Positions 25,576-34,109 of a DNA stretch of 64,000 nt are shown in pieces. The notes beneath the pieces were generated by a model. That model was given only the letters and a program-made list of their open reading frames with translations. It searched no databases and was not told where the DNA came from. The stretch lies in the NCBI RefSeq assembly GCF_014493765.1, contig NZ_JACTVJ010000023.1, positions 121,876 to 185,875 on the forward strand, given 5' to 3'. Numbering within the stretch: position 1 is the stretch's first letter; the number at the start of each line of letters is the position of its first letter. This DNA comes from Streptomyces polyasparticus (GTDB taxonomy: Bacteria > Actinomycetota > Actinomycetes > Streptomycetales > Streptomycetaceae). A program made the translations under genes and the position numbers.

Positions 25576-26312
25576 CCGCACCTGTGGACGACAGGCCCGC
25601 CGCCGTACGCGTCCAGGGGCTCACCCGCTCCTTCGACGGGCGACGGGTCATCGACGATTTCGAACTCACCGTCAGACCGGGGGAGTTCGTCGCCCTGCTC
25701 GGCCGCAGCGGCTGCGGCAAGTCCGCCCTCCTGAAGATCCTCGCGGGCCTCGACCGCGAGATCGAGGGCACGGTGCTCGTGCCGCGCCGCAAGGCCACCG
25801 CTTTCCAGGCGCCGCGTCTGATGCCCTGGAAGAAGGTCTGGCGCAACGTCCTGCTCGGGCTCCCCGGACGCCCCGAACGCGAGGTCGCCGAGCAGGTCCT
25901 CGCGGAGGTCGGCCTGGAGAACCGGGCCGACGCCTGGCCCAAGACGCTCTCCGGCGGCGAGGCCCAACGCGCATCGCTCGCCCGCGCGCTGGTCCGCGAA
26001 CCCGATCTGCTGCTGCTCGCCGAACCCTTCGGCGCCCTCGACGCGCTCACCCGGCTCAAGGCACAGCGCCTGGTCGGCGAGGTCTGGCAGCGGCGCGGCT
26101 GCGCGGTGCTCCTGGTCACCCATGACGTCGAGGAGGCGGTGCCGCTCGCGGACCGGGTCCTGGTGATGGAGGGCGGGGTGATCGCCCACGAGGTGCAGGT
26201 GGGTCTCGACCGGCCGCGCGGCCTCGCCGACCCGGAGTTCGCGGCGCTGCGGACCGAGCTCCTCGACCTGCTCGGGGTGGAGACCCCCACCGCCACCGGG
26301 CGCGCCGCCTGA
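25572..26312 (+). CDS. ssuB: Sulfonate ABC transporter ATPase SsuB, open frame but key ATPase residues changed
   Basis: The 246-residue frame starts with GTG overlapping the ssuC stop (GTGA). Order of motifs: Walker A GRSGCGKS at 44-51 followed by Ala52 where Thr is usual, Q-loop near KATAFQAPRLMPW, signature LSGGEAQRASLARAL, Walker B LLLLAEPFGALD, H-loop LVTHDVEEA. At residue 150 (codon 26019-26021, GCC) Ala replaces the Walker B aspartate that coordinates magnesium, next to catalytic Glu151. ATP hydrolysis should be severely weakened. In an operon whose other genes carry stops and deletions, this fits missense decay. Intact, it would power SsuC. Confidence 0.85.
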   Translation: MTAPVDDRPAAVRVQGLTRSFDGRRVIDDFELTVRPGEFVALLGRSGCGKSALLKILAGLDREIEGTVLVPRRKATAFQAPRLMPWKKVWRNVLLGLPGRPEREVAEQVLAEVGLENRADAWPKTLSGGEAQRASLARALVREPDLLLLAEPFGALDALTRLKAQRLVGEVWQRRGCAVLLVTHDVEEAVPLADRVLVMEGGVIAHEVQVGLDRPRGLADPEFAALRTELLDLLGVETPTATGRAA

Positions 26313-26369
26313 TCCCCTGCACCGGCCGCCTGATCCCCGTAACTCTTCCACTGGACAAGGAACTTGACC

Positions 26370-27313
26370 ATGCGCATACGCCGCACCCTCCCCGCCTTGC
26401 TGCTCCCGCTCGCTCTCCTCGCGGCCGCGACTGCCTGCGGTGGCTCACCGTCCGCCAACACGCTCGGGGGCGGCGACACCGATGGGAAGGGGTCCCTCAC
26501 CCTCAACGTCGGTGACCAGAAGGGCGGTTCGGAAGCCGTCCTGCGAGCCGCCGGAGAACTGGACGATCTCGACTACCGCATCAAGTGGTCCACGTTCACC
26601 TCGGGACCGCCCCTGCTCGAAGCGGTCAACGCCCAAGCCGTCGACATCGGCGCGGTCGGCAACACACCGCCGGTCTTCGCGGCCGGCGCAGGGTCGAAGA
26701 TCACCGTGGTGGCCGCCACGCACGGCAGCGCGGCCGGCGAGGTGATCCTGGTGCCGAACGGCTCGCCGCTCAAGAGCGTCGAGCAGCTCAAGGGCAAGTC
26801 CGTGGCCGTGGCGCAGGGCAGTTCGGCGCACTTCCAGCTGGTCGCCGCCCTGGAGAAGGCGGGCCTGACCCTGAAGGACACCAAGCCCAGCTATCTGCAG
26901 CCGGCCGACGCCCTTGCCGCGTCGTGAACGGGCTCGGCTTCCAGGTTGCGGCCCCCTCGGCGCTCGCGGACAAGAAGAAGTCCGCCGCGATCAAGGACTA
27001 TCTGGAGCGGCTACGGCGCGCCCAGGAGTGGGTGTACGACCACCCCGAGGAGTGGGCGAAGGTCTGGGCGAAGGACACCGGACTGCCCTACGAGGCCGCG
27101 CTCGCGGCGGTGAAGCGCTCCAACGGCACACGGGTCCCGGTCGCCGTCGACCAGGCGGCCGTCGACTCCGAGCAGCGCATCGCCGACACCTTCACCGAAC
27201 TGAAGCTGATCCCGCGCAAGGTGACCTTCGCCGACTTCGTCGACCCGCGCTTCAACGGCGACCTGCCGCCCTCCACCACCCCCGCCCGCACCTACCCGTC
27301 CTCGGAGAAGTGA
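26370..27313 (+). pseudogene. ssuA: Sulfonate-binding lipoprotein SsuA, internal deletion with frameshift
   Basis: ATG 26370 (AAGGAAC upstream) opens a lipoprotein with signal peptide ending LAAATACGG (lipobox Cys). Its first domain is recognisable (LNVGDQKGGSEAVLRAAGEL; PPLLEAVNAQAVDIGAVGNT). The frame hits TGA at 26925-26927 after LQPADALAAS. Immediately downstream the second lobe resumes in another frame (VVNGLGFQVAAPSALADKKKS onward) and ends at 27313. In SsuA-type proteins about 30-35 residues (the FEAGRVDAW region) normally join these two parts, so there is an internal deletion with frameshift near 26918-26921. The binding cleft would be lost. Confidence 0.85.
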
Positions 27314-27315
27314 CC

Positions 27316-28515
27316 ATGACCGTTCATCTGCACTGGTTCCTGCCGACCGGCGGCGACGGCCGCACCCTCGTGGACCGCCACGCCTACACCGACGGCGGCA
27401 TCAAGCGCGAACGCATCACCCCCGTCAGCGGGGTGCGGGCGCCCGACATCGAGTACCTCGCCCAAATCGCCAAGGCCGCCGAGCAGTTGGGCTTCGAGAC
27501 GGTGCTCACCCCGACCGGCACCTGGTGCGAGGACGCCTGGCTGACCACGGTCGCGCTCGCCCAGCACACCGAACGCCTGAAGTTCCTGGTGGCGTTCCGG
27601 CCCGGGGTGATCTCACCCGTGCTCGCCGCATAGATGGCGGCCACGTACCAGCGCATCACGCGCGGCCGGCTGCTGCTCAACGTGGTCACCGGCGGCGACT
27701 CCACGGAGCAGCGCCGCTTCGGCGACCATCTGGACCACGACCGGCGCTATGCCCGTACGGATGAATTCCTCTCCGTCGTACGGGGAGCATGGCGCGGCAC
27801 CCCGTACGACTTCGCGGGGGAGCACTACCGCGTGGACGGCGGCCTGACCGCGCTGCCGCCCGATCCGCTGCCGCAGATCTTCTTCGGCGGGTCGTCGGCG
27901 GCGGCGGGGCCGGTCGCGGCGCGGCACTCCGATGTGTATCTGACCTGGGGAGAGCCGCCCGCGCAGGTCAAGGAGAAGATCGACTGGATCCGGGGGCTCG
28001 CCGAGGCCGAGGGGCGGACGGTCCGCTTCGGCATTCGGCTGCACTCGATCTCGCGGGACTCGTCCGCGGAGGCCTGGTCGGTGGCGAACCGCTTGCTCGG
28101 CGACCTGGACGCGGAGACGATCGCCGCGGCCCAACTGGCGCTCGGACGCAGCGAGTCGGTGGGCCAGCAGCGGATGCTGGCGCTGCACGGCGGCAGCCGG
28201 GACAAGCTGGAGATCGCGCCGAACCTGTGGGCCGGAGTGGGGCTCGTGCGCGGAGGTGCGGGGACCGCGCTCGTGGGTTCGCACCGCGAGGTCGCGGACC
28301 GGATCGAGGAGTATCACGCGCTGGGCGGCGAGCACTTCGTGCTCTCCGGGTATCCGCATCTGGAGGAGGCGTACTGGTTCGGCGAGGGCGTGATCCCGGA
28401 GCTGGTCGCGCGGGGCCTGACCGGTGCCGTCCCGCCGGTGGGCCGCCCGCTCACGAACGGCCGCCCGGCCTCGGCGCCGGGCGGGGCGCCGCTGGTGGTG
28501 GCCGGCGGGAGGTGA
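27316..28515 (+). pseudogene. ssuD: FMNH2-dependent alkanesulfonate monooxygenase SsuD, internal TAG
   Basis: ATG 27316, two bases after ssuA, starts a luciferase-like monooxygenase (LHWFLPTGGDGRTLV; PTGTWCEDAWLTTVALAQ). At codon 106 (27631-27633) TAG interrupts the frame exactly where family members have Gln in the motif SPVLAAQMAATYQRI. The frame then continues unbroken to 28515 with all remaining family blocks (GRLLLNVVTGG; LPQIFFGGSSAAA; VGSHREVADRIEEY; ending in a Gly/Ala/Pro-rich tail). The intact enzyme would be about 400 residues and release sulfite from alkanesulfonates. An ATG right after TAG could restart translation but would lack about a quarter of the barrel. Confidence 0.88.
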
Positions 28516-28583
28516 GCGGGTGCGGGTGGACGCGGGCGTCGCGCGTCCGGCTGAGCGCGGTTCAGCATGATCCAGCGCGGAAC

Positions 28584-28603
28584 CCCGGGCGTTCACGCCC
28601 GGG
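28584..28603. repeat. Subterminal hairpin, left IS end
   Basis: Perfect 8-bp stem CCCGGGCG/CGCCCGGG with TTCA loop, 3' of the minus-strand transposase remnant; IS605-type ends are recognised as hairpins rather than terminal inverted repeats. Confidence 0.7.
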
Positions 28604-28663
28604 AGGAAGCGCTTCTTGACGCTGCTCCGACCCGCGCCGGCGCACGGGTCTGCACTATCGACC

Positions 28664-29011
28664 TCAGCCGGGACGTTTCTGGTTCTCGATGTACTCCTTG
28701 ATGACCGCGAGCGGGGCGCCGCCGCACGAGGCGGCGAAGTAGGACGGCGTCCGGAAGTGTTCCCCCCACAGGTACTTGCGGATGTGGCCGGGGAACTCCT
28801 GCCGCAGGCGCCGGGCGGCGACTCCCTTGAGGGAGCCGACCAGCCGGGAGATGGCGGCCTTGGGCGGGTGGTGCGCGAGCGGGTGGACGTGATCGCGTTC
28901 GCCGTTGGACTCCCGCAGCTCCGCGCCGAAGTCGGTGCACGCGTCGCGCATGACCTCTTCACAGCGCCGAAGGCTGTGAGAACAGGACTCGCCCGGATGT
29001 ATCTCGAACAC
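28664..29011 (-). pseudogene. tnpA: IS200-type Y1 transposase (TnpA) remnant
   Basis: The 115-residue open frame keeps the C-terminal part of a tyrosine HUH transposase: DHVHPLAHH (HUH motif, usually HVHLLVHY), SRLVGSLKGVAARRLRQEF, TPSYFAASCGGAPL and the region of the catalytic tyrosine EYIENQKRPG. At the N-terminus the usual block with HLVFVTKYRR is absent. Sequence upstream to about 29056 still encodes STRSTDRQNTSSHQVFEIH, so roughly 15-20 residues were deleted between FEIH and RRCEEVM. The HUH second residue also differs. Probably inactive. Confidence 0.75.
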
Positions 29012-29103
29012 CTGATGGGAGCTGGTGTTCTGTCGGTCCGTGGATCGGGTGCTCGACAGGGATCTGTTCCCCGGACGGTCATGGGCCCGATGGCGTCGCG
29101 GTC

Positions 29104-30122
29104 ATGAAGCTGGTGGTGCGCGTCAAGCTGCTGCCGACGCCCGTGCAGGCGGCGGTACTTGAGGCGACCCTGCGCGTGGTCAATGACGCCGCGAACTGGG
29201 TGTCACGGGTGGCGTTCGCGCACGGTGTGCCGCGTGAGTACGAGCTGCGCAAACACGCCTACGCCGGACTCAAGGCCCGTGGGTTGGGAGCGGAGGCCGC
29301 GCAGCCGTATGACGACCGGTGTTTGAGCTGGCAGTACGAGCAGCGGACCGTGTCCATCTGGGCCGTGGACGGCCGGGTCAGGAACGTCTCGTTCGTGTGC
29401 TCCCCGGACGCGCTCAGAATGCTCCAGCGGCATCGGTAGGGCGAATCCGACCTGATCGAGCGCGACGGCGCGTTCTACCTCGTCGCCACGTGCGAGGTGC
29501 CCGAGGCCGAGCAGTACGAGCCGGACGGCTTCACCGGTGTGGACCTCGGTATCGAGAACATCGCCACCGCCTCCACCGGCTACCTCGCGGCCGGGCGGGG
29601 GCTCAACCGGTACCGCAAGCGACAGCTCGCCCTGCGGGCCAAGCTCCAGAAGAAGCGCACCAAGAGCGCCAAGCGGCGGCTCAAGGCCCGTGCCCGCATA
29701 GAGGCGCGGCACGTCGCCAACTTGAACCACATCATCGCCAAGACGATCGTGACCGAGGCTGAACGAACCGGGCGCGGCCTGTCCCTCGAAGAACTCAAGG
29801 GCATCCGCACCCGGGTACGGCTCCGCAAGCCCCAACGGGTCGCACTCCACTCCTGGGCGTTCGCCCAGCTCGGAGACTTCATCGTCTACAAGGCCAAGCG
29901 GGCCGGTGTGCCCCTGGTCTTCGTCGATCCCGCGTACACCTCGCAGACGTGCGCCGAGTGCGGCCACGTCGACAAGCGCAACCGTGTCGACCAGGGGCTA
30001 TTCATCTGCCGGGGTGCGGGGTCGTTGCCCACGCCGACCGGAATGCTTCCCACAACATCGCCACCCGTGGCGAGAGCGTGTGGAATGCGGGGCGTGAGTC
30101 ACGCGTCCCTGCCACCCCATAG
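29104..30122 (+). pseudogene. tnpB: TnpB (RNA-guided RuvC nuclease) remnant with deletion, stop and frameshift
   Basis: ATG 29104 opens an IS605-type TnpB (MKLVVRVKLLPTPVQAAVLE). Three lesions are visible. First, GLGAEAAQ runs straight into PYDDRCLSWQYEQ, where full-length proteins have about 40-50 more residues; both borders end in AAQ, suggesting short-homology deletion. Second, TAG at 29437-29439 replaces the usual Gln before GESDL. Third, a one-base loss near 30009-30020 shifts the frame inside the zinc-binding part (TCAECGH...FICR). The correct frame (NASHNIATRGESVWN) continues to TAG at 30122. RuvC motifs GVDLGIENIA and LSLEELKG remain. Such proteins normally act with an RNA from the element's right end. 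Confidence 0.85.
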
Positions 30123-30196
30123 GGGTGTCTGGACGGAGGAGTCCACCCCGGCAGCCAGCCGGGCACTACCTCCAAGCCCGGCCGTTCAGGGCCGGG
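30020..30196 (+). ncRNA. Possible relic of a TnpB-associated omegaRNA region
   Basis: In IS605-type elements the guide RNA spans the 3' part of tnpB and the right end. This interval is the corresponding place and ends in the right-end hairpin at 30177-30196. Nothing shows it is still transcribed; the call is positional. Confidence 0.3.
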
Positions 30197-30658
30197 TCAA
30201 GTTGACAACTCCGCGTCCACCCGCCCCACCGCAGGCCTGTTGCGCCAAAGCCCCAGGCCCACGTCGACCAGGCCCACGCGCGGCAGCCCCGGCACGGTGT
30301 CCAGCGGATGCCAGGCCGCGAGGTCGGTCGAACCGTCCGTCTCGTGGCGGAGTTCGCCCCCGGTGACCTCCCCCTCGTACACCAGGCGCAGCCCGTGGAA
30401 GTCCGCGAACGAGCCGAGCTTGCGCGGATAGCGCCGGCGGATCGAGTCCACGCCGAGCAGCGTGACGGGCCGCACCGCGTACCCCGTCTCCTCCTCGGCC
30501 TCGCGGATCACCGTGTCGTACGGATCCTCGCCGTGCTCCATCCCGCCGCCGGGCAGGGTCCACCGCTTGCTGCCGTCCCCGGCCACCCAGCGGGCGAGCA
30601 GAAGCTGTCCGTCGCGTACGCAGACGGCGTAGGCCGCCACCCTCAGCTCTTTGTGCAC
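30197..30658 (-). CDS. Nudix hydrolase
   Basis: The 153-residue protein contains a complete Nudix box (GGMEHGEDPYDTVIREAEEE followed by TGY, fitting G-x5-E-x7-RE-x2-EE-x-G), preceded by WTLPGG. Such enzymes hydrolyse nucleoside diphosphate derivatives using a divalent metal; the substrate is unknown. I chose GTG 30658 because TAACGT on the minus strand lies seven bases upstream, giving a leaderless start, and because the fold begins at VHKELRVAAYAV. The stop codon (30197-30199) lies within the right end of the IS605-like element, so the last residues (about DAELST) probably come from insertion and replaced the original C-terminus. The catalytic region is unaffected. Confidence 0.88.
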   Translation of the reverse strand: MHKELRVAAYAVCVRDGQLLLARWVAGDGSKRWTLPGGGMEHGEDPYDTVIREAEEETGYAVRPVTLLGVDSIRRRYPRKLGSFADFHGLRLVYEGEVTGGELRHETDGSTDLAAWHPLDTVPGLPRVGLVDVGLGLWRNRPAVGRVDAELST

Positions 30659-31014
30659 CCTGCACACGTTAAGGGCTCGACACCTTCCGGTAGCCCTGCG
30701 TTCGCCAATGGGCCGCCGCCCACTCGCCGAGTGCGGTAGGGGCGCCGTACTCCGCCGCTCAGGTGCCGCGCCCCCGCCGTACCCCGTCAGATGAACGCAG
30801 CGTGACCGACTCCGGTCGGTCCGGCCAGCCCTGCGTGAGCCGCACATGACACCCGTACGGGGCCGTGATCCACGTACGGTGATCGGCCCGCGGCGTTGCG
30901 GTGTCGTTTACGCGCAGGTCATCCCGGCTGCCAACGATCCAGTACGAGCGGGGAGTTCGGCACCTTGACCGGTCGGCGCCCCCGCGAACCGCGTTCGCAC
31001 CCGGGGAGACGCGC
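30659..31014. promoter_or_regulatory. Divergent intergenic region, Nudix / metallophosphoesterase
   Basis: This gap of 356 bases holds no gene I can support. It contains the minus-strand -10 box TAACGT of the Nudix gene (30666-30671 on the plus strand as ACGTTA), a small perfect hairpin GACCGAC-TCCG-GTCGGTC at 30804-30821, and a ribosome site GGGGAG before ATG 31015. Confidence 0.4.
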
Positions 31015-32754
31015 ATGCCGCGCACACGCTCTGTCGCCACCGCACTCGACCGCCGCTCCTTCCTCGCCGCCGCAGGCGCACTCTCCGCCTCGACGGGCAT
31101 CGGTCTCGCCATCGGCCTCGACGGCGGCGGCCACGAGGCGCAGGCGGCGCGGCCCGCGCAGCCGCTCACGCGGGCGAACAGCCGCCCGGCCCCGGCGCCG
31201 CCGCTCGCCCCGTACAAGCGCGGCACCACCCTCGACGCGGTCGCCGCCCCGGGCACGGGCCGCGGCTACCGCCGCCTCGGCAGCGGGGCCGCCTGGCCGC
31301 GGGTCACGCGCGGCGAGATGGCCGGGGCCAGGAAGGGACGCGAGGCGCGGCGCCGCACCCTCGCCGCCTTCGTGCAGTTCACCGATCTGCACATCGTCGA
31401 CACGCAGCACCCCAACCGCTACGAGTTCCTGCGCACCGAGACCGCGAGTGCCTGGCGCCCGCAGGAGGCGCTCTCCGTGCAGGGCGCCGTCTCGCTGGTG
31501 GAGCGGGTCAACGCGCTGCGCGGCGCGCCCGCCACCGGCGCGCCGCTCGGCTTCGTCATGACCACCGGCGACAACACCGACAACAACGCACGCTGTGAAC
31601 TCGACTGGTTCCTCAAGGCGTTGAGCGGCGGCACGATCGTCCCCAACTCCGGTGACCCGCGCCACTACGAGGGCGTCCAGGACAGCGGACTGCCGCTCTT
31701 CTGGCATCCCGAGGGCGAGCTGCGCGACGCCGACCGCAAAGCCGGCTTCCCCCGGATCGAGGGCTTCCTCGACGCGGCGATCGGCGCGGTGCGCAGCCCC
31801 GGCCTCAACGTCCCCTGGTACTCCACGGTGGGCAACCACGATTCCCTGCCGGGCGGCTGCTTCGCGAACGACGGCTGGTTCCACGAGTTCTCCGTGGGCG
31901 ACCGCAAGCTGATGGAGCTCGACCGTGGGCAGGCCGCGCGCTTCTGGCAGGCCATCCGGGCCGGTGACGACCCCAAGGGCGCGTACTTCAAGGACCTGAT
32001 CCGCACCCACCGCAGCCGCCTGCGCCGCATCACCCCGGACCGGGGCCGCGCCCCGTTCACCCGGGCCGAGTACCTCACGGCGCACCTCGACCCGGTGCAC
32101 ACGGGTCCGGGACCTGTCGGCCACGGCTACACGCAGGCGAACCTCGCCGCGTCCACGCAGTACTACACCTTCGAGATCGCCGACGACGTCCTCGGCATCA
32201 GCCTCGACACCACCAACTCGGCAGGCCACTACGAGGGTTCGCTGGGCACCGCCCAGTGGAACTGGCTGGAGCGCACGCTCGAGCAGGCGGACAAGGACGG
32301 CCGGTACGCGATCGTCTTCAGCCACCACACCAGCACCAGCATGCGCAACACCCGCCCCGACCCGGCCCGTCCGCGCGAGGCGCGGCACGGCGGACAGGAG
32401 CTGGTCGGGCTGCTCAAGCGCCATCCGCGGGTCCTCGCCTGGGTGAACGGCCACAGCCACCGCAACAAGGTCCGCCCGCGCGGCACCTTCTGGGAGATCA
32501 CCACGGCCTCGCACATCGACTATCCGCAGCTGGCCCGCGTGATCGAGATCGCCGACAACCAGGACGGCACGCTCTCCCTGTTCACCACGCTCATCGAGTC
32601 CGTGGCCCCGCACCGCACGTCCTTCGAGGACCTCACCCAGACGGGCCTCGCGTCCCTGTACCGCGAGCTGTCCTTCAACTCCCCGGGCCGCAAACCGGAG
32701 TTGCTGGGCGAGGGCTACGACCGGAACACGGAACTGCTCCTGCCCAAGCGCTGA
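31015..32754 (+). CDS. Exported metallophosphoesterase (calcineurin-like)
   Basis: The 579-residue protein starts with a Tat-like signal (DRRSFLAAAGALSAS, twin Arg), so it is probably exported folded. The metallophosphoesterase motifs are in order: D-x-H in QFTDLHIVDTQ (about 120), GDNTDN (about 186), GNHD in TVGNHDSLPGG (about 279), a histidine in FSHHTS (about 439) and GHSHRNK (about 482). These coordinate a dinuclear metal centre. Length and the HPNRYEFL insertion resemble the actinobacterial group of uncharacterised secreted phosphoesterases (TIGR03767-like, from memory). ATG 31015 has GGGGAG upstream. A stem-loop follows. Confidence 0.9.
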   Translation: MPRTRSVATALDRRSFLAAAGALSASTGIGLAIGLDGGGHEAQAARPAQPLTRANSRPAPAPPLAPYKRGTTLDAVAAPGTGRGYRRLGSGAAWPRVTRGEMAGARKGREARRRTLAAFVQFTDLHIVDTQHPNRYEFLRTETASAWRPQEALSVQGAVSLVERVNALRGAPATGAPLGFVMTTGDNTDNNARCELDWFLKALSGGTIVPNSGDPRHYEGVQDSGLPLFWHPEGELRDADRKAGFPRIEGFLDAAIGAVRSPGLNVPWYSTVGNHDSLPGGCFANDGWFHEFSVGDRKLMELDRGQAARFWQAIRAGDDPKGAYFKDLIRTHRSRLRRITPDRGRAPFTRAEYLTAHLDPVHTGPGPVGHGYTQANLAASTQYYTFEIADDVLGISLDTTNSAGHYEGSLGTAQWNWLERTLEQADKDGRYAIVFSHHTSTSMRNTRPDPARPREARHGGQELVGLLKRHPRVLAWVNGHSHRNKVRPRGTFWEITTASHIDYPQLARVIEIADNQDGTLSLFTTLIESVAPHRTSFEDLTQTGLASLYRELSFNSPGRKPELLGEGYDRNTELLLPKR

Positions 32755-32770
32755 CCCGCGGCACACCGAA

Positions 32771-32803
32771 GGGGCGGACCCCCACCGTCCGGAGGTCCGC
32801 CCC
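32771..32803 (+). terminator. Stem-loop terminator
   Basis: GGGGCGGACC pairs with GGTCCGCCCC after the metallophosphoesterase gene. Confidence 0.75.
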
Positions 32804-32807
32804 GTCC

Positions 32808-32873
32808 TGTGCCCCCACACCCCCCCTTACCCCCCGTTCCCCCTTACCCCCCGCGCCCCCTCCCCCCGGGCCT
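32808..32873. repeat. C-rich low-complexity tract between convergent genes
   Basis: About 65 bases composed almost only of C runs broken by A, T and TTA (for example CCCCCCCTTACCCCCCG). It lies between the convergent phosphoesterase and DUF559-like genes. Confidence 0.8.
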
Positions 32874-34109
32874 TTAGCGCGGCAGCACCACCACATACGC
32901 GGCGGGATCCCGATCCGTCGAGGCCATCAGTGCCGTACGCACCACCGCGGCCTGCTGCTCCAGGGAGTCCCTCAGCTTGCGCGGCGTGATGTGCACGACC
33001 GTGATGCCGAGCCGCTCCAAGTGCTCGCGCTTGCGGGCGTATTCGGACCACAGCGCGTCGTCGTCCTGGCGCGGGGCGCGGGTGTCCAGCTCCACCGCGA
33101 CCGCCTGGTCCGGCCAGTAGGCGTCCACGCCGCCCAGCTGCGGTCCGCCGGGCAGCCGCAGGTCCACGTTCCACAGCGGGTCGGGAAGACCGAACTCGGC
33201 CACCATCCGGAACAGCCGGTCCTCGGCGATCGCCCGCCCCTCCGCGAGCAGCGAGTCCACGGCGTCGACGACATGCGGACGGTTGAGCAGCCGGGCGTGG
33301 TTCAACTCCCGCACGATGGCGGCGGGTTCGCAGTGCCCGCCCCGTACGGCCTCCATCAGGAGCCGCCGTACGGCACCCGCGTCATTGAGCTGGCCGACGG
33401 CGTCGGCCAGGGCCCGCGGCACGGGGGCGACCGGCAGACCGGTCACGTCCTGCGGCTGCGGCAGCGCGTGGGTCCGTACGAGCCGCGCGAAGCCCACGGA
33501 CCGCAGCCGCCGCGTGCGCGGCACGAGCACATCGATCCGGTCGAGCGAGAGCAGCGGGGGAGCGGACGAGAACCCGTGCAGCGTGAGCGCGGCGAGCCCG
33601 GTGATCGCCACGTCCTCGTACGGGAACGAGACGCCCGGAGCCTCGGGCTGCACCTGCCGCTTGTACGAGGAGGGGTGGGCGGCCATGGACCGGCGCTCGT
33701 CCGCCGAGCGCTCCACGGGCGGCCGGGACGCGGGCGGCAGCGAGGCGGCCGCCGCGGAGGCCGCGGACTGCCGGGGCATCTTCGGCAGGCCGGTCTGCGC
33801 CGGGATGGCGTTCAGGCCGGGCGCGACGCCGGTCATGCCCGCGGTGGCGCCGGTGACCGTTCCCGCGCCGGGCGGCCGCCCCGCGTACAGGAGCACCGCG
33901 TGCAGCCGCTCCTCGCTGGTCGGCGGTCCGGGGTGGAGCAGGAAGACACCCGGCAGCACCTGCTGCCAGGGACCGCCGGGCCGGCACTGGGCGCTGGTCT
34001 CGGCGGCGGACACTCCGTGGCTGCGCAGCTGGGCGGCGGTCAGGACGCGCCGTGCCACGTCGGAGAGGTGGTGCAGGGGGCGGGGGGAGAGCGGGGTGTT
34101 GTGGTTCAT
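32874..34109 (-). CDS. AbiEi-like N-terminal domain fused to DUF559 (Vsr-like) nuclease fold
   Basis: The 411-residue protein begins with a helical/winged-helix part (LSDVARRVLTAAQLRSHGVS; LPGVFLLHPGPPT) like the AbiEi antitoxin N-terminus. A Ser/Pro/Ala-rich insertion (about 88-150) follows, then a middle segment with ITGLAALTLHGF, and a C-terminal region (about 310-400) with GGVDAYWPDQAVAVELD and REHLERLGITVVHITPRKL, typical of DUF559 restriction-endonuclease-like folds. It is encoded alone: no AbiEii toxin gene is next to it. Whether it is a defence component or an orphan is open. ATG 34109 has no strong ribosome site. It is divergent from a membrane protein gene. Confidence 0.75.
   Translation of the reverse strand: MNHNTPLSPRPLHHLSDVARRVLTAAQLRSHGVSAAETSAQCRPGGPWQQVLPGVFLLHPGPPTSEERLHAVLLYAGRPPGAGTVTGATAGMTGVAPGLNAIPAQTGLPKMPRQSAASAAAASLPPASRPPVERSADERRSMAAHPSSYKRQVQPEAPGVSFPYEDVAITGLAALTLHGFSSAPPLLSLDRIDVLVPRTRRLRSVGFARLVRTHALPQPQDVTGLPVAPVPRALADAVGQLNDAGAVRRLLMEAVRGGHCEPAAIVRELNHARLLNRPHVVDAVDSLLAEGRAIAEDRLFRMVAEFGLPDPLWNVDLRLPGGPQLGGVDAYWPDQAVAVELDTRAPRQDDDALWSEYARKREHLERLGITVVHITPRKLRDSLEQQAAVVRTALMASTDRDPAAYVVVLPR

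Larger units (their letters stand above)
28584..30196. mobile_element. Decayed IS200/IS605-family element with divergent tnpA and tnpB
   Basis: A Y1 transposase remnant (-) and a TnpB remnant (+) diverge from about 29.05-29.1 kb. The outer ends carry subterminal hairpins typical of the family: CCCGGGCG-TTCA-CGCCCGGG at 28584-28603, and CCCGGCC-GTTCAG-GGCCGGG at 30177-30196 followed by TCAAGTTGAC. Exact cleavage sites are not defined. Both genes have internal deletions, and tnpB also has a stop and a frameshift, so the element is immobile by itself. It sits between ssuD and a Nudix gene. Confidence 0.8.

Noticed and set aside
24694-28515. Recoding of TGA and TAG as amino acids in the ssu genes
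   Set aside because: Both codon types are used as normal stops by neighbouring genes, and ssuA also has a frameshift and deletion, which recoding cannot explain.
28664-30122. An active TnpB/omegaRNA nuclease system
   Set aside because: tnpB has a deletion, an in-frame stop and a frameshift within the zinc-binding part; tnpA lacks an N-terminal block.
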